This document shows positions 16,667 through 23,289 of a DNA stretch of 23,289 bases, in pieces. The position numbers and the translations under genes were made by a program. How positions within the stretch are numbered: the first letter of the stretch is position 1; each line of letters opens with the position of its first letter. The notes beneath the pieces were generated by a model, which worked only from the letters and a program-made list of their open reading frames with translations, was not told where the DNA came from and did no database searches. Origin of the DNA: CAYRGQ01 sp964444885 (GTDB lineage Bacteria; Bacteroidota; Bacteroidia; Sphingobacteriales; Sphingobacteriaceae); assembly GCA_964444885.1 (NCBI GenBank), contig CAYUIZ010000041.1, forward strand, positions 1-23,289. The letters run 5' to 3'.

Positions 16667-17374
16667 CTATTCCTCTAAACGGCGCAAAACGGCTTTGCTT
16701 CTTTCCATCTGGCTTTTTGCCAAAGCGACCCTAGCTTCTGCCGTGTTGTCTATTTTTAGCATCGCCATCCCCAGGTAGAACCATGCCTCGTCATTAAAGG
16801 CACTTTCGGTGACCGATGCGGCGTGTTCCAGATAAGGGATGGATTTGAGCGCATCGCCGGCAGACAGGTGAGCGACGCCGATGAAAAAGTGCAGTGTATC
16901 ATTTTCCGGACGCTGTTGCAGTAGTGGGCTCCATTTCGTGATCGCTTGGCGGTAATTTTCCTGTTTGTAATCGACCATGCCATCATAAAACACGTAATCG
17001 TCTGTGGCGGTCATGGGGGTAACCAAGCCTTTAGGAGCCACGAAATAGGCTGCGAACAGCTTCTCCTCGGGCGACTGGCGCAGTGCGGCGTACCAGATAC
17101 CGACGGCCAGTACCACCGATGCGGCAGCAGCAAGCCATCGGTAGCGCCCGTTAAGCGTTCGTTGCCGTTTGGGCAGTTCATCGACATTTACCGAACCGGA
17201 TTCGACGGCAGCCAGCAACTGACGTTGCAAGCCTACTTCAAGCCGAAGCGCTTCGTCGCGCGCCAAGTCGGCTTCAAATTGCACCTGTTCGGCCTCGTCC
17301 ATCCGGCCGAGCAAAAAGCGCTCGATGCGTTCGAACTCTGCTTGGCTAATGTCTTTTTTATATCTGTTACTCAT
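16667..17374 (-). CDS. Single-pass membrane protein: anti-sigma-like head, periplasmic TPRs
   Basis: 235 residues. The first 60 (EFERIERFLLGRMDEAEQVQFEADLARDEALRLEV in outline) match the short helical pattern found at the N-terminus of many Bacteroidota anti-sigma factors: a FLLGxM motif, an acidic helix, then D-x-x-L-x-x-E. No zinc-binding His/Cys cluster is seen. A basic stretch (KRQRTLNGRYR, about 69-79) precedes one transmembrane helix at about 80-98. By the positive-inside rule the head is cytoplasmic and residues 99-235 periplasmic. The periplasmic part has at least two TPR-like units (DYVFYDGMVDYKQENYRQAI and LHFFIGVAHLSAGDALKSI). It overlaps the sigma gene by 8 nt (ATGAGTAA) and is followed after 2 nt by the CHAT protease, so all three are translationally coupled. 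An anti-sigma role is inferred from architecture and context; a mere TPR scaffold is the alternative. Confidence 0.85.
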   Translation of the reverse strand: MSNRYKKDISQAEFERIERFLLGRMDEAEQVQFEADLARDEALRLEVGLQRQLLAAVESGSVNVDELPKRQRTLNGRYRWLAAAASVVLAVGIWYAALRQSPEEKLFAAYFVAPKGLVTPMTATDDYVFYDGMVDYKQENYRQAITKWSPLLQQRPENDTLHFFIGVAHLSAGDALKSIPYLEHAASVTESAFNDEAWFYLGMAMLKIDNTAEARVALAKSQMERSKAVLRRLEE

Positions 17375-17918
17375 CGTTTCCGTGTTTTTCCAAATAGCAC
17401 GCCCGCAACTTTTTCATGCAGCGGTATTTGATGGTCTTGATGCTTTCATCGGTATCGCCTGTCGCGTCCGCAATGGCTGCCAACGACTGCCGCCGGTAAT
17501 AAAATGCTTCTAACACCTGGCGGCATTTATTGCCGATTTCGTTAAAGCAACTTTGTAACAGCTTGCTTTCGCGCAATTGGGCTTCGTGGTCCGCACCTGC
17601 GTAGGGCTGGTTTTCGTACGCCGATAGATCGTCCTGCAAGCGGATTTTCGTATGTGCGAAAGATTTCAGCTGATTAATCCATTTGTACTTGCATATTTGC
17701 CTGACGTAGGCGTTAAACTGCTCCAAGTTGCCTTCGAAGCGCCCTGTCTTCAGGTTGAGCCAAGCCGCGCTTACCGCTTCCTGAAAAATGTCCCGTGCAT
17801 CGTTTGTGTCGCCCGAGTGTTGCCGAACGTGGCTTTCCCACCAAGTCAAATTTTCCGCATATACCTTTTTTAAAATCGTTTCCGGACTTTTGCGTATGAG
17901 ATCTTTAAGGGCTTTCAA
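17367..17918 (-). CDS. ECF-type RNA polymerase sigma factor
   Basis: 183 residues with only the two ECF domains. Sigma region 2 is about 13-90 (DARDIFQEAVSAAWLN, then FNAYVRQICKYKWINQLKS) and region 4 about 112-178 (CRQVLEAFYYRRQSLAAIA, DTDESIKTIKYRCMKKLRA, the helix-turn-helix). It directs RNA polymerase to a small regulon. The start codon is TTG at 17918; no ATG or GTG lies near the N-terminus in this frame, and a good promoter lies 25-55 nt upstream. It is first in an operon with an anti-sigma-like membrane protein (8-nt overlap) and a TPR-CHAT protease, which implies that sigma activity is controlled by membrane sequestration. The group within the ECF classification cannot be told by eye. 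Confidence 0.92.
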   Translation of the reverse strand: MKALKDLIRKSPETILKKVYAENLTWWESHVRQHSGDTNDARDIFQEAVSAAWLNLKTGRFEGNLEQFNAYVRQICKYKWINQLKSFAHTKIRLQDDLSAYENQPYAGADHEAQLRESKLLQSCFNEIGNKCRQVLEAFYYRRQSLAAIADATGDTDESIKTIKYRCMKKLRACYLEKHGNDE

Positions 17919-17942
17919 GTTTATTTGGCGTTGATTGAGCCT

Positions 17943-17973
17943 TAAAGATACTGTATTTTGTCTAGGCTATCAA
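17943..17973 (-). promoter_or_regulatory. Promoter of the sigma / membrane-TPR / CHAT operon
   Basis: Read on the minus strand: TTG (17973-17971), a 20-nt spacer and TATCTTTA (17950-17943, 7 of 8 to TAnnTTTG). This is the best two-box Bacteroidota housekeeping promoter in the window. It would give a leader of about 18 nt before the TTG start at 17918. It implies basal expression of the switch by the primary sigma factor. Confidence 0.55.
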
Positions 17974-18038
17974 CTCGTTTTCCTTGGTTTCTAATGGCGA
18001 TTTAAGCTTCAGTCTATTGTGAACCAAGTCATTGTAGT

Positions 18039-19109
18039 CTACTCGACAATCACCATTGCCTGAAACATCGAGTTGTTGCCAACGGATATGCTTTGTTTTT
18101 GCCCATTAATCCACAGTGCTGCTCGGCTACCTTCATACCCCGCAGTGTAAATATCGTTGTCGTCAGTGACGGCGATGGCATAGGCTGCTCCATGTTGGGT
18201 CTGTGGCCCCAAAAGCACCATTTCCCCATTTTTCCAATACGCTGCCGGGCTTGGTGCGCTATATTCACCGGTGACAGCACTGTATCCCGCTGAGCCCGCT
18301 ATGTATATATCGTTGCCTTTGACAAAGAAGTCCCACGTGACGTGGTTCATAAGCTTAATTTCCAGTGGGTAATGAACTTCTCCGTTTTTCCAATACGCCA
18401 TGATACGCCCCAACACGTAAGGATCTTGGAGACTCACGTACACGTAAACATCATGTCCTGACACAAAAAAATTTCTTATATGAAGGTAGGGTATGCTTGA
18501 GCCCTGTGCAACCTCTTCAAGCGGTGTGGCGATCCCATTCTTCCAGATGCACGCCCGAAATTCAGTTTCTCCGGCAATATGTACTTCCCCATTTATGACG
18601 GTTATTGCATGCGCATAAGATTGGTAGTCGGGGTGTTCGTTTGCTAACGGGTACTCGGTTCCGTTTTTCCAATAAACGGCAACTCGTCGATCACGATTGC
18701 TCGCTTCGACATACCCGCTCACGTACACGTCATTCCCATGCACGGCTATTCCCGTCGCCCATACGCGTGCTCCGAATTGAGAGGTCAATTGCACCTGATT
18801 GCCGTCTTGCCAGTAGTACGCCCCCTGCCCACCCGGATCCGAAGCCGCTACGTAGGCCACATCGTTATGGACGACCATGTCCACAACCTCCATCAGGGTA
18901 TGATCGGTGCTGTGCAACGTTTGTGAAGTGCCGTTTTTCCACACTTTTACGGTGGCTTGTAGTGTGCCTTTTTCCATCCCGGCCAGGTAGATGTCTATTT
19001 CCGGTGCTTCTCTTGACGGTTCCGCCGGTTTATCACTACATGCGGCGCTCATTAAAACCAAAAGGCCTAGCGCGACCGGCTTCGAAAATTTTAAAATTAG
19101 TTTCCTCAT
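18039..19109 (-). CDS. Lipoprotein with seven YWKNG repeats (putative beta-propeller)
   Basis: A 356-residue lipoprotein (lipobox MSAAC, Cys24). After a Pro/Glu-rich linker it contains seven units of about 40-50 residues, each built as (V/I)Y(V/I)AG - variable - A-x-YWKNG - x-x-x-L. The core pairs are IYLAGMEKG/VWKNGTS, AYVAASDPG/YWQDGNQ, VYVSGYVEA/YWKNGTE, VHIAGETEF/IWKNGIA, VYVYVSLQD/YWKNGEV, IYIAGSAGY/YWKNGEM and IYTAGYEGS/LWINGQK. Seven copies suggest a seven-bladed propeller facing the periplasm or the cell surface. The ligand is unknown. The ATG at 19109 is used because it starts directly with a lipoprotein signal peptide; the ATG at 19133 would add eight polar residues. It lies 75 bp after the C39-like gene and 121 bp before the sigma gene, all on one strand. 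Confidence 0.85.
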   Translation of the reverse strand: MRKLILKFSKPVALGLLVLMSAACSDKPAEPSREAPEIDIYLAGMEKGTLQATVKVWKNGTSQTLHSTDHTLMEVVDMVVHNDVAYVAASDPGGQGAYYWQDGNQVQLTSQFGARVWATGIAVHGNDVYVSGYVEASNRDRRVAVYWKNGTEYPLANEHPDYQSYAHAITVINGEVHIAGETEFRACIWKNGIATPLEEVAQGSSIPYLHIRNFFVSGHDVYVYVSLQDPYVLGRIMAYWKNGEVHYPLEIKLMNHVTWDFFVKGNDIYIAGSAGYSAVTGEYSAPSPAAYWKNGEMVLLGPQTQHGAAYAIAVTDDNDIYTAGYEGSRAALWINGQKQSISVGNNSMFQAMVIVE

Positions 19110-19184
19110 GATATTCGTGTTTGATACGATCACGTGTCCATCTAGCTGTTGGCAGGTGAATTCATCGTAATCCTGTGATAGTTT

Positions 19185-20255
19185 TTATCTTCCTTTTTGG
19201 TGCATCAGCGTGCTTACTTTACTCGGTGGCAATGCGCTTAGGCCCAGGACGGGTACGGTGCCCGGTGCGGCAGCGATGGAATAGGGCCACCAGATATCGG
19301 TTGCCTTTTTAAGTTCCCTCGCGTCGTAGTACCTGTTCTTGCCTTTGTATTGATTGTCAGTCGTATAGCGCTCGTCAATGGAATAGGGGTCATGTACCTC
19401 GAGCCAGACCGTCCTGTCGACCACCTTGTACCCTTTTACCAACACGAAATGCCCCCACTCCTTGGTATTTGTCACGTAAAATTTGTTCGTCCTTTTCGCG
19501 GGGTCGGTCTCTTGGGAGACGTAATACATATCCAAGCACAAAATGGCCAAATAGCCCCTATCCACGATGTCCATTAGCCGGTTAGCATATTCCGTATCCG
19601 ACATATTCGTTAGGTCGGCGATAGCGGTATGGATACCCTGTTGGCTTAGGTATCCGATGATATCATTGGTATACCACCAGCCGCCATTCGCCCTGATCGC
19701 TGATCGGATTTGTTGCGGCGTACCCGTGTAATTGGGGTAACCCCATTTAATGGTCATTGCCGTAACGGTAGGGCCGCAATTGAGGTATTGGTGGGGACCC
19801 GATCCGTACTGGTCGAAATAGAATAACCGGCCCTGATCTGCATTCCCCGCCCGATGGAGGATATTCCCCATGCCGTAATCCGCGAGTAATGATCTAACGT
19901 CTACGGTCCATGCTTCTTTTTGGTTGGAATTCGGTGATTGCAGGGAAAGTGATATCGGGCGCGTCAGGTCCAACGTGCTTGAACCGCTGGTCAGCTCGGT
20001 ATTGCCGTACATCAGACGATTGCGATTGCCGGTTTGGAACGTAATCGTTAAATCCGTCCAATCCATCATATCACCAACAAATACGGTGATGGTGTTGCTT
20101 TGGTCATCAATCATAGCCGGCCTTGTCTCCGACTCGATCGAGAAAGCCGTCAGGCTCAGCGAAATGTCCAGGTCCTTGTCTTTCTGGCAGGCACTGAAAA
20201 TTAACAGTACGGTCAATAGCCAAAGTGATTTCGATAGTTTAGATTGCTGTATCAT
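19185..20255 (-). CDS. Lipoprotein cysteine peptidase, C39-like (Peptidase_C39_2 type)
   Basis: A 356-residue lipoprotein (lipobox IFSAC, Cys23). About 30-120 is a beta-rich, probably Ig-like domain (SLTAFSIESETRP, TITVFVGDMMDW, AWTVDVRS). About 145-310 is a papain-fold domain: QYLNCGPTVTAMTIKWGYP gives the nucleophile Cys160, EWGHFVLVKGYK gives His269 and LEVHDPYS gives Asp289. A Gln four or eleven residues before the Cys could form the oxyanion hole. This pattern fits the C39_2 family, whose members are often extracytoplasmic and cleave unknown peptides. The tail (about 325-356) is non-conserved. It is the middle of three co-oriented lipoprotein genes with gaps of 66 and 75 bp. Substrate unknown; it is not a bacteriocin exporter peptidase because it lacks an ABC transporter. 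Confidence 0.82.
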   Translation of the reverse strand: MIQQSKLSKSLWLLTVLLIFSACQKDKDLDISLSLTAFSIESETRPAMIDDQSNTITVFVGDMMDWTDLTITFQTGNRNRLMYGNTELTSGSSTLDLTRPISLSLQSPNSNQKEAWTVDVRSLLADYGMGNILHRAGNADQGRLFYFDQYGSGPHQYLNCGPTVTAMTIKWGYPNYTGTPQQIRSAIRANGGWWYTNDIIGYLSQQGIHTAIADLTNMSDTEYANRLMDIVDRGYLAILCLDMYYVSQETDPAKRTNKFYVTNTKEWGHFVLVKGYKVVDRTVWLEVHDPYSIDERYTTDNQYKGKNRYYDARELKKATDIWWPYSIAAAPGTVPVLGLSALPPSKVSTLMHQKGR

Positions 20256-20321
20256 AACGTTATGTTTGGTTTATATCTGGTGAATTAATTGTGTGTTTCT
20301 TGAGTGAAGCCCAGCTTCCGG

Positions 20322-21101
20322 TTAACTTCTCGTGGGGTCATTGGGGAAGTTGTCCAAGTGGTCCGGCACGCCATCGCCATCCGAATCGACCCATCGACCC
20401 TCGCGGTACAGCAATTGCCACATGATGGGCAAAAAGGCCTCCAGAGCCACTTGGTCGTAATCGGCCGTGGCGCTGACACAGAGTTGGACGGCGATCGTTG
20501 ACATTCCCCCGCCCGTCTGTTCGGCGGTCACCGTCACCCCGATCAATGCGGAGAACTCACCTGCCCTGAGCAGTACCGCCCGGCCGGTATTGATCATCGT
20601 GGACGTGAGCTGTTGTGCGCCGCCGTCTGAACAGAGAACCTGCACATCGCCCGGGTTGCCGAGGAAATCCAGCATTTGGTTGATCTCTGCCTGCAATACC
20701 TGGTCGGCACTAGTCACACCCATAAAGGTGGTTGTCATGTACCGCCATACCGCCCGGTTGTCGTTTCGGATCACATTGACCCCAATCGTCTGGGTGGCGT
20801 TATCGCGGATTTCGTGCGCTCGATATCCTGTGGGGTAACTAAATCCGAGTCCCGGATATCCCGAATGCATAAAATGACCGCCAATATTGCGCACTGTTGG
20901 CAAGCCGCCCGGAATATCGCCGCGGGGTATGGAATTGAATATGTCCCAATGCAGCGCTGGCATCCCGGTTACGTTTGCACACTGCTGCGACCGGAGGTTG
21001 GCGATTTGCTCTTGTTCATTAGGACCATTGTCGTCCTTGCTGCACGCCGACCATAACAGCAAGCAGGCGACAAGGGCGAAATAACGAGTTAGCGAATTCA
21101 T
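20322..21101 (-). CDS. Hypothetical lipoprotein with C-terminal Ca-binding TSP3-like loop
   Basis: A 259-residue lipoprotein (lipobox LWSAC, Cys20). The start is the ATG at 21101; the frame is open to 21254 but the upstream 51 residues are not signal-peptide-like. The body has no motif I recognise. It contains a segment LRSQQCANVTGMPALHWDIF, a Gly/Tyr-rich stretch (HFMHSGYPGLGFSYPTGYRA) and two further cysteines (in VLCSDGG and QLCVSA), perhaps forming disulfides. It ends with WVDSDGDGVPDHLDNFPND, a classic thrombospondin-type-3/dockerin-like DxDxDGxxD calcium loop, common on Bacteroidota surface proteins. It heads the three-lipoprotein run. Function unknown. Confidence 0.78.
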   Translation of the reverse strand: MNSLTRYFALVACLLLWSACSKDDNGPNEQEQIANLRSQQCANVTGMPALHWDIFNSIPRGDIPGGLPTVRNIGGHFMHSGYPGLGFSYPTGYRAHEIRDNATQTIGVNVIRNDNRAVWRYMTTTFMGVTSADQVLQAEINQMLDFLGNPGDVQVLCSDGGAQQLTSTMINTGRAVLLRAGEFSALIGVTVTAEQTGGGMSTIAVQLCVSATADYDQVALEAFLPIMWQLLYREGRWVDSDGDGVPDHLDNFPNDPTRS

Positions 21102-21385
21102 GCGTATGTCAAGTTTAAAATGTAATTCCTTTTTCACAGGTGATGCCTGTGTCGTAAGTATATCAATGCGACCGGAAAAAGGTGAACAAACAAATTTTAG
21201 GGAATTGGGTGGAAGGAGGAAGGGGTGGCGAAGGCTGGCGTGGCATTCACCCATTCGCTTTCAGGAGCCTCGGCATAGCGTAGCGCAATGAGGATCAGTA
21301 GGATAGCGATCGGATCAGCCAAGCAGTCATACCGGCTCCGATATCGAATTAAAATGGAATTGACTTGTAAAAAGAATACAAACGA
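21102..21385. other. Intergenic region between putP and the lipoprotein run (284 bp)
   Basis: It holds the leader and presumably the promoter of the minus-strand lipoprotein genes. TACATTTT (7 of 8 to TAnnTTTG) lies on the minus strand at 21124-21117, about 16 nt before the ATG, and the CACAGG dyad lies just upstream. I saw no convincing terminator for putP. Confidence 0.4.
21135..21151. repeat. Inverted repeat CACAGG-N5-CCTGTG upstream of the lipoprotein run
   Basis: A perfect 6-bp dyad around TGATG lies 34-50 bp before the ATG at 21101. On the transcribed strand it is followed by A residues rather than T, so it is not a terminator. It could be an operator or a 5' leader hairpin. Confidence 0.4.
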
Positions 21386-22894
21386 TTAGCCGTTGCCAAC
21401 GTTTGCCGTTTCTCGCCGCACCGCTTCAAACTCGCGTTTGATATCCTCGGAGACGGGTTTGGTGAGCCGCGAGACCACCACGGTGGTCAGGAAACTGAGG
21501 AAAAATCCGGGGATGATCTCATAGATATCCTTTAGCCCATGGGGTAGGTACACCCACAGCAAGACCGTGGCGCCGCCGACTACCATGCCTGACAGGGCAC
21601 CTGCCGCGGTGATGCGTTTCCATAACAGCGAAAGGAGAATCAAGGGGCCAAACGCAGCGCCAAAGCCCGCCCAAGCGGTGCCGACGAGGGCGAGAATACT
21701 CTCTTGCGGATCCACCGCAAGTATGAAGGCGACTATCGCCACGACGAGTACCGACATGCGGCTCATGACGAGCATGTTTCGGGCATTGGTGTGCTTGCGG
21801 AAAAACGTGCGGTAGAGGTCTTCGGTCATGGAGCTCGACGTCACAAGGAGCTGGGAGGACACCGTGCTCATGATTGCAGCCAAAATCGCGGAAAGCAGGA
21901 ATCCGCCGATGAGCGGATGAAAGAGTGCTTTTGATAAGTAGATGAATATGGTTTCGGATAATTCACGCGACGCATCGAACTGCACCATGGTTTCGGTATC
22001 GAATCGTTGCAGGTAGGCAATTCCGAAAAAACCGACAAGCAACGCGCCCAATACCGTCCCGATCATCCAAGTCATCCCCACGCGCCGTGCTTTTTTGAGA
22101 TTGCGAACGCTGTCAATGGCCATAAAGCGGACCAAAATATGGGGTTGCCCGAAATAACCCAATCCCCAGGCTAAAAGGGAAATGACGGATACGGTCGTCG
22201 TACCCCGCCATAAATCCAGGTAGTTGGTGTCTTTTGTGCGGATGGTTTCGATCGCTTCACCCACCCCGCCTATCTGGAAAACAACAACGGTCGGGACCAG
22301 CAGCAATGCGATAACCATGATCGTTCCCTGAACGACATCCGTCAAGCTAACCGCCAGAAAACCACCAATAAACGTATAGAAGACAACAACCAGGGAGGTT
22401 GCCCAAAGACCCACGTTGTAGTCCAGTCCAAAAGCCGACTCAAACAGCCGACCGCCAGCAACCATACCGGCGGATGTGTACAACGTAAAAAACACGAGGA
22501 TAAAGATCGAAGAAACCAGTTTAAGTAACTGTGATTTGTCGTGGAACCGGTTCTCAAAAAAGACGGGTAAGGTGATGGCGTTTTTGGCCACCTCGGTGTA
22601 TACGCGCAGGCGAGGAGCTACGATCAGGTAATTGAGGAATGCACCCAGGGTGAGTCCGATGACAATCCATGATCCGGATAGGCCCATCATATACATGGCG
22701 CCCGGCAATCCCATCAGCAACCACCCGCTCATATCGGATGCCCCTGCTGACAGGGCAGTGACGAAGGGACCCATCTTCCGGCCACCGATTAAAAACTCTT
22801 CCGAATTGTTGGTTGATTTGCGATAGCCGTATAGGCCGATCATGATCATAATGACGACGTATAGGCCGATGGAAATCAATTCGTATATATCCAT
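21386..22894 (-). CDS. putP: Sodium/proline symporter (PutP, SSS family)
   Basis: A 502-residue inner-membrane protein with about 13 hydrophobic helices, the size of PutP. It imports L-proline with Na+. The family signatures are present: helix 2 with SAGASDMSGWLLMGLPGA (the Na+/proline-site Ser-Asp-Ser cluster), GYFGQPHILVRFMA in the middle loop, and SSQLLVTSSSMTEDLYR with the Ser/Thr-rich helix 9. The start at 22894 gives a first helix MDIYELISIGLYVVIMIMIG as in relatives. It lies 34 bp downstream of the MazG-like gene, so the two may be co-transcribed, although no functional link is obvious. Other SSS members share parts of these motifs; proline is the best call, not proven. Confidence 0.92.
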   Translation of the reverse strand: MDIYELISIGLYVVIMIMIGLYGYRKSTNNSEEFLIGGRKMGPFVTALSAGASDMSGWLLMGLPGAMYMMGLSGSWIVIGLTLGAFLNYLIVAPRLRVYTEVAKNAITLPVFFENRFHDKSQLLKLVSSIFILVFFTLYTSAGMVAGGRLFESAFGLDYNVGLWATSLVVVFYTFIGGFLAVSLTDVVQGTIMVIALLLVPTVVVFQIGGVGEAIETIRTKDTNYLDLWRGTTTVSVISLLAWGLGYFGQPHILVRFMAIDSVRNLKKARRVGMTWMIGTVLGALLVGFFGIAYLQRFDTETMVQFDASRELSETIFIYLSKALFHPLIGGFLLSAILAAIMSTVSSQLLVTSSSMTEDLYRTFFRKHTNARNMLVMSRMSVLVVAIVAFILAVDPQESILALVGTAWAGFGAAFGPLILLSLLWKRITAAGALSGMVVGGATVLLWVYLPHGLKDIYEIIPGFFLSFLTTVVVSRLTKPVSEDIKREFEAVRRETANVGNG

Positions 22895-22928
22895 ATACTG
22901 TGTGGTTAGTTGCCGGAATCCGAGCCCT

Positions 22929-23258
22929 TCAATCCTTTAGCTTGTCATTCTGTTGATGGCGATCCGCATCGCGGATTGTCTTTTTGGTGAGGTTTTTTTC
23001 CAAGGCATCGGTGAGGTTGACTCCCGTTTGGTTGGCCAGGCAAAGGAGGACAAAGAGCACGTCGGCAAACTCATCCGCCAAGTCGATGGCTTCATCCGAC
23101 TTCTTGAATGATTGTTCGCCGTATTGGCGGGCCATGATTCGGGCCACTTCGCCGACTTCTTCCATCAGGATGGCCGTATTGGTGAGCTCGTTGAAATAAC
23201 GGACGCCGGTAGTGTTGATCCAGTTGTCGACAATTTGTTGGGCTTCTTGGATAGTCAT
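22929..23258 (-). CDS. MazG-like nucleoside triphosphate pyrophosphohydrolase
   Basis: A 109-residue all-alpha NTP pyrophosphatase of the short MazG-like type. It has the metal-binding pattern MEEVGEVARIMAR (E-x-x-E) and, one helix later, DLADEFADVLFVLLCLANQTGVNL (E/D-x-x-D), which together bind Mg2+ ions. Such proteins hydrolyse non-canonical or excess (d)NTPs to the monophosphate and pyrophosphate, cleaning the nucleotide pool. The length is that of a single-domain member, not of the two-domain MazG. The ATG at 23258 is the first in the frame. The 31 bases between it and the right edge hold no recognisable gene. Confidence 0.9.
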   Translation of the reverse strand: MTIQEAQQIVDNWINTTGVRYFNELTNTAILMEEVGEVARIMARQYGEQSFKKSDEAIDLADEFADVLFVLLCLANQTGVNLTDALEKNLTKKTIRDADRHQQNDKLKD

Positions 23259-23289
23259 GGGTGGGGAGTTGAAATGTGAGATATGAAAT

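Noticed and set aside
13428..17918. Type III-E CRISPR (craspase) locus
   Set aside because: Although TPR-CHAT and an RpoE-like sigma co-occur, there is no Cas7-11, Csx30/Csx31-like gene, Cas1/Cas2 or repeat-spacer array, and this CHAT protein is exported. I keep only the functional analogy.
21220..21340. Short minus-strand open frame with a hydrophobic start (LADPIAILLILIALRYAEAP) between putP and the lipoprotein run
   Set aside because: It has only a TTG start, no ribosome binding site and about 40 codons; not enough to call a gene.

Overview
The window looks like a chromosomal segment of a Bacteroidota bacterium, most likely Sphingobacteriaceae (Parapedobacter/Olivibacter-like; the genus is a guess). 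The evidence is the gene order CBS protein - nadK - DUF6089 barrel - uppS - bamA - ompH - ompH, the TAnnTTTG-type promoter boxes in front of several genes, the near absence of Shine-Dalgarno sequences, and the many short lipoprotein signal peptides ending in a Ser-Ala-Cys type lipobox.

Layout. (1) Positions 1-1804, minus strand: a PlsC-like O-acyltransferase and a GNAT-fold N-acyltransferase running off the left edge, resembling the GlsA/GlsB pair that makes N-acylated amino-acid (glycine) lipids in Bacteroides. (2) 2194-9462, plus strand: a housekeeping envelope block. It holds a CBS/ACT-like protein, NAD kinase, an outer-membrane barrel, undecaprenyl diphosphate synthase, BamA and two Skp/OmpH chaperones, and is closed by a strong intrinsic terminator at 9499-9527. 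(3) 9732-11975, plus: a PiT phosphate transporter with a C-terminal PhoU-like domain, preceded by a leader with 11-bp-phased TTAAC repeats that resemble a PHO box. (4) 12108-21101, minus: an accessory region. Its core is a tightly packed three-gene operon: ECF-type sigma factor, one-pass membrane protein with an anti-sigma-like cytoplasmic head and periplasmic TPRs, and a 1078-residue secreted TPR-CHAT protease with a C-terminal membrane anchor. It is flanked by four lipoproteins: one downstream and three upstream, the latter including a C39-like cysteine peptidase and a seven-repeat putative beta-propeller. (5) 21386-23258, minus: a PutP-type Na+/proline symporter and a MazG-like NTP pyrophosphohydrolase.

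How the genes may work together. Block 2 builds the envelope: UppS supplies the lipid carrier, BamA inserts barrels, Skp chaperones them. The most interesting unit is the sigma / membrane TPR / TPR-CHAT operon. All three parts of a proteolytic sigma-release switch are present in one transcript and in the right compartments, with an intact His/Cys dyad in the CHAT domain. It parallels the TPR-CHAT / sigma-inhibitor / sigma arrangement of type III-E CRISPR loci (Csx29, Csx30, RpoE-like sigma), but no CRISPR array or Cas gene is present. That it is a signalling system is inference; the architecture itself is seen directly.

No rRNA, tRNA, insertion sequence, prophage or CRISPR array was recognised.
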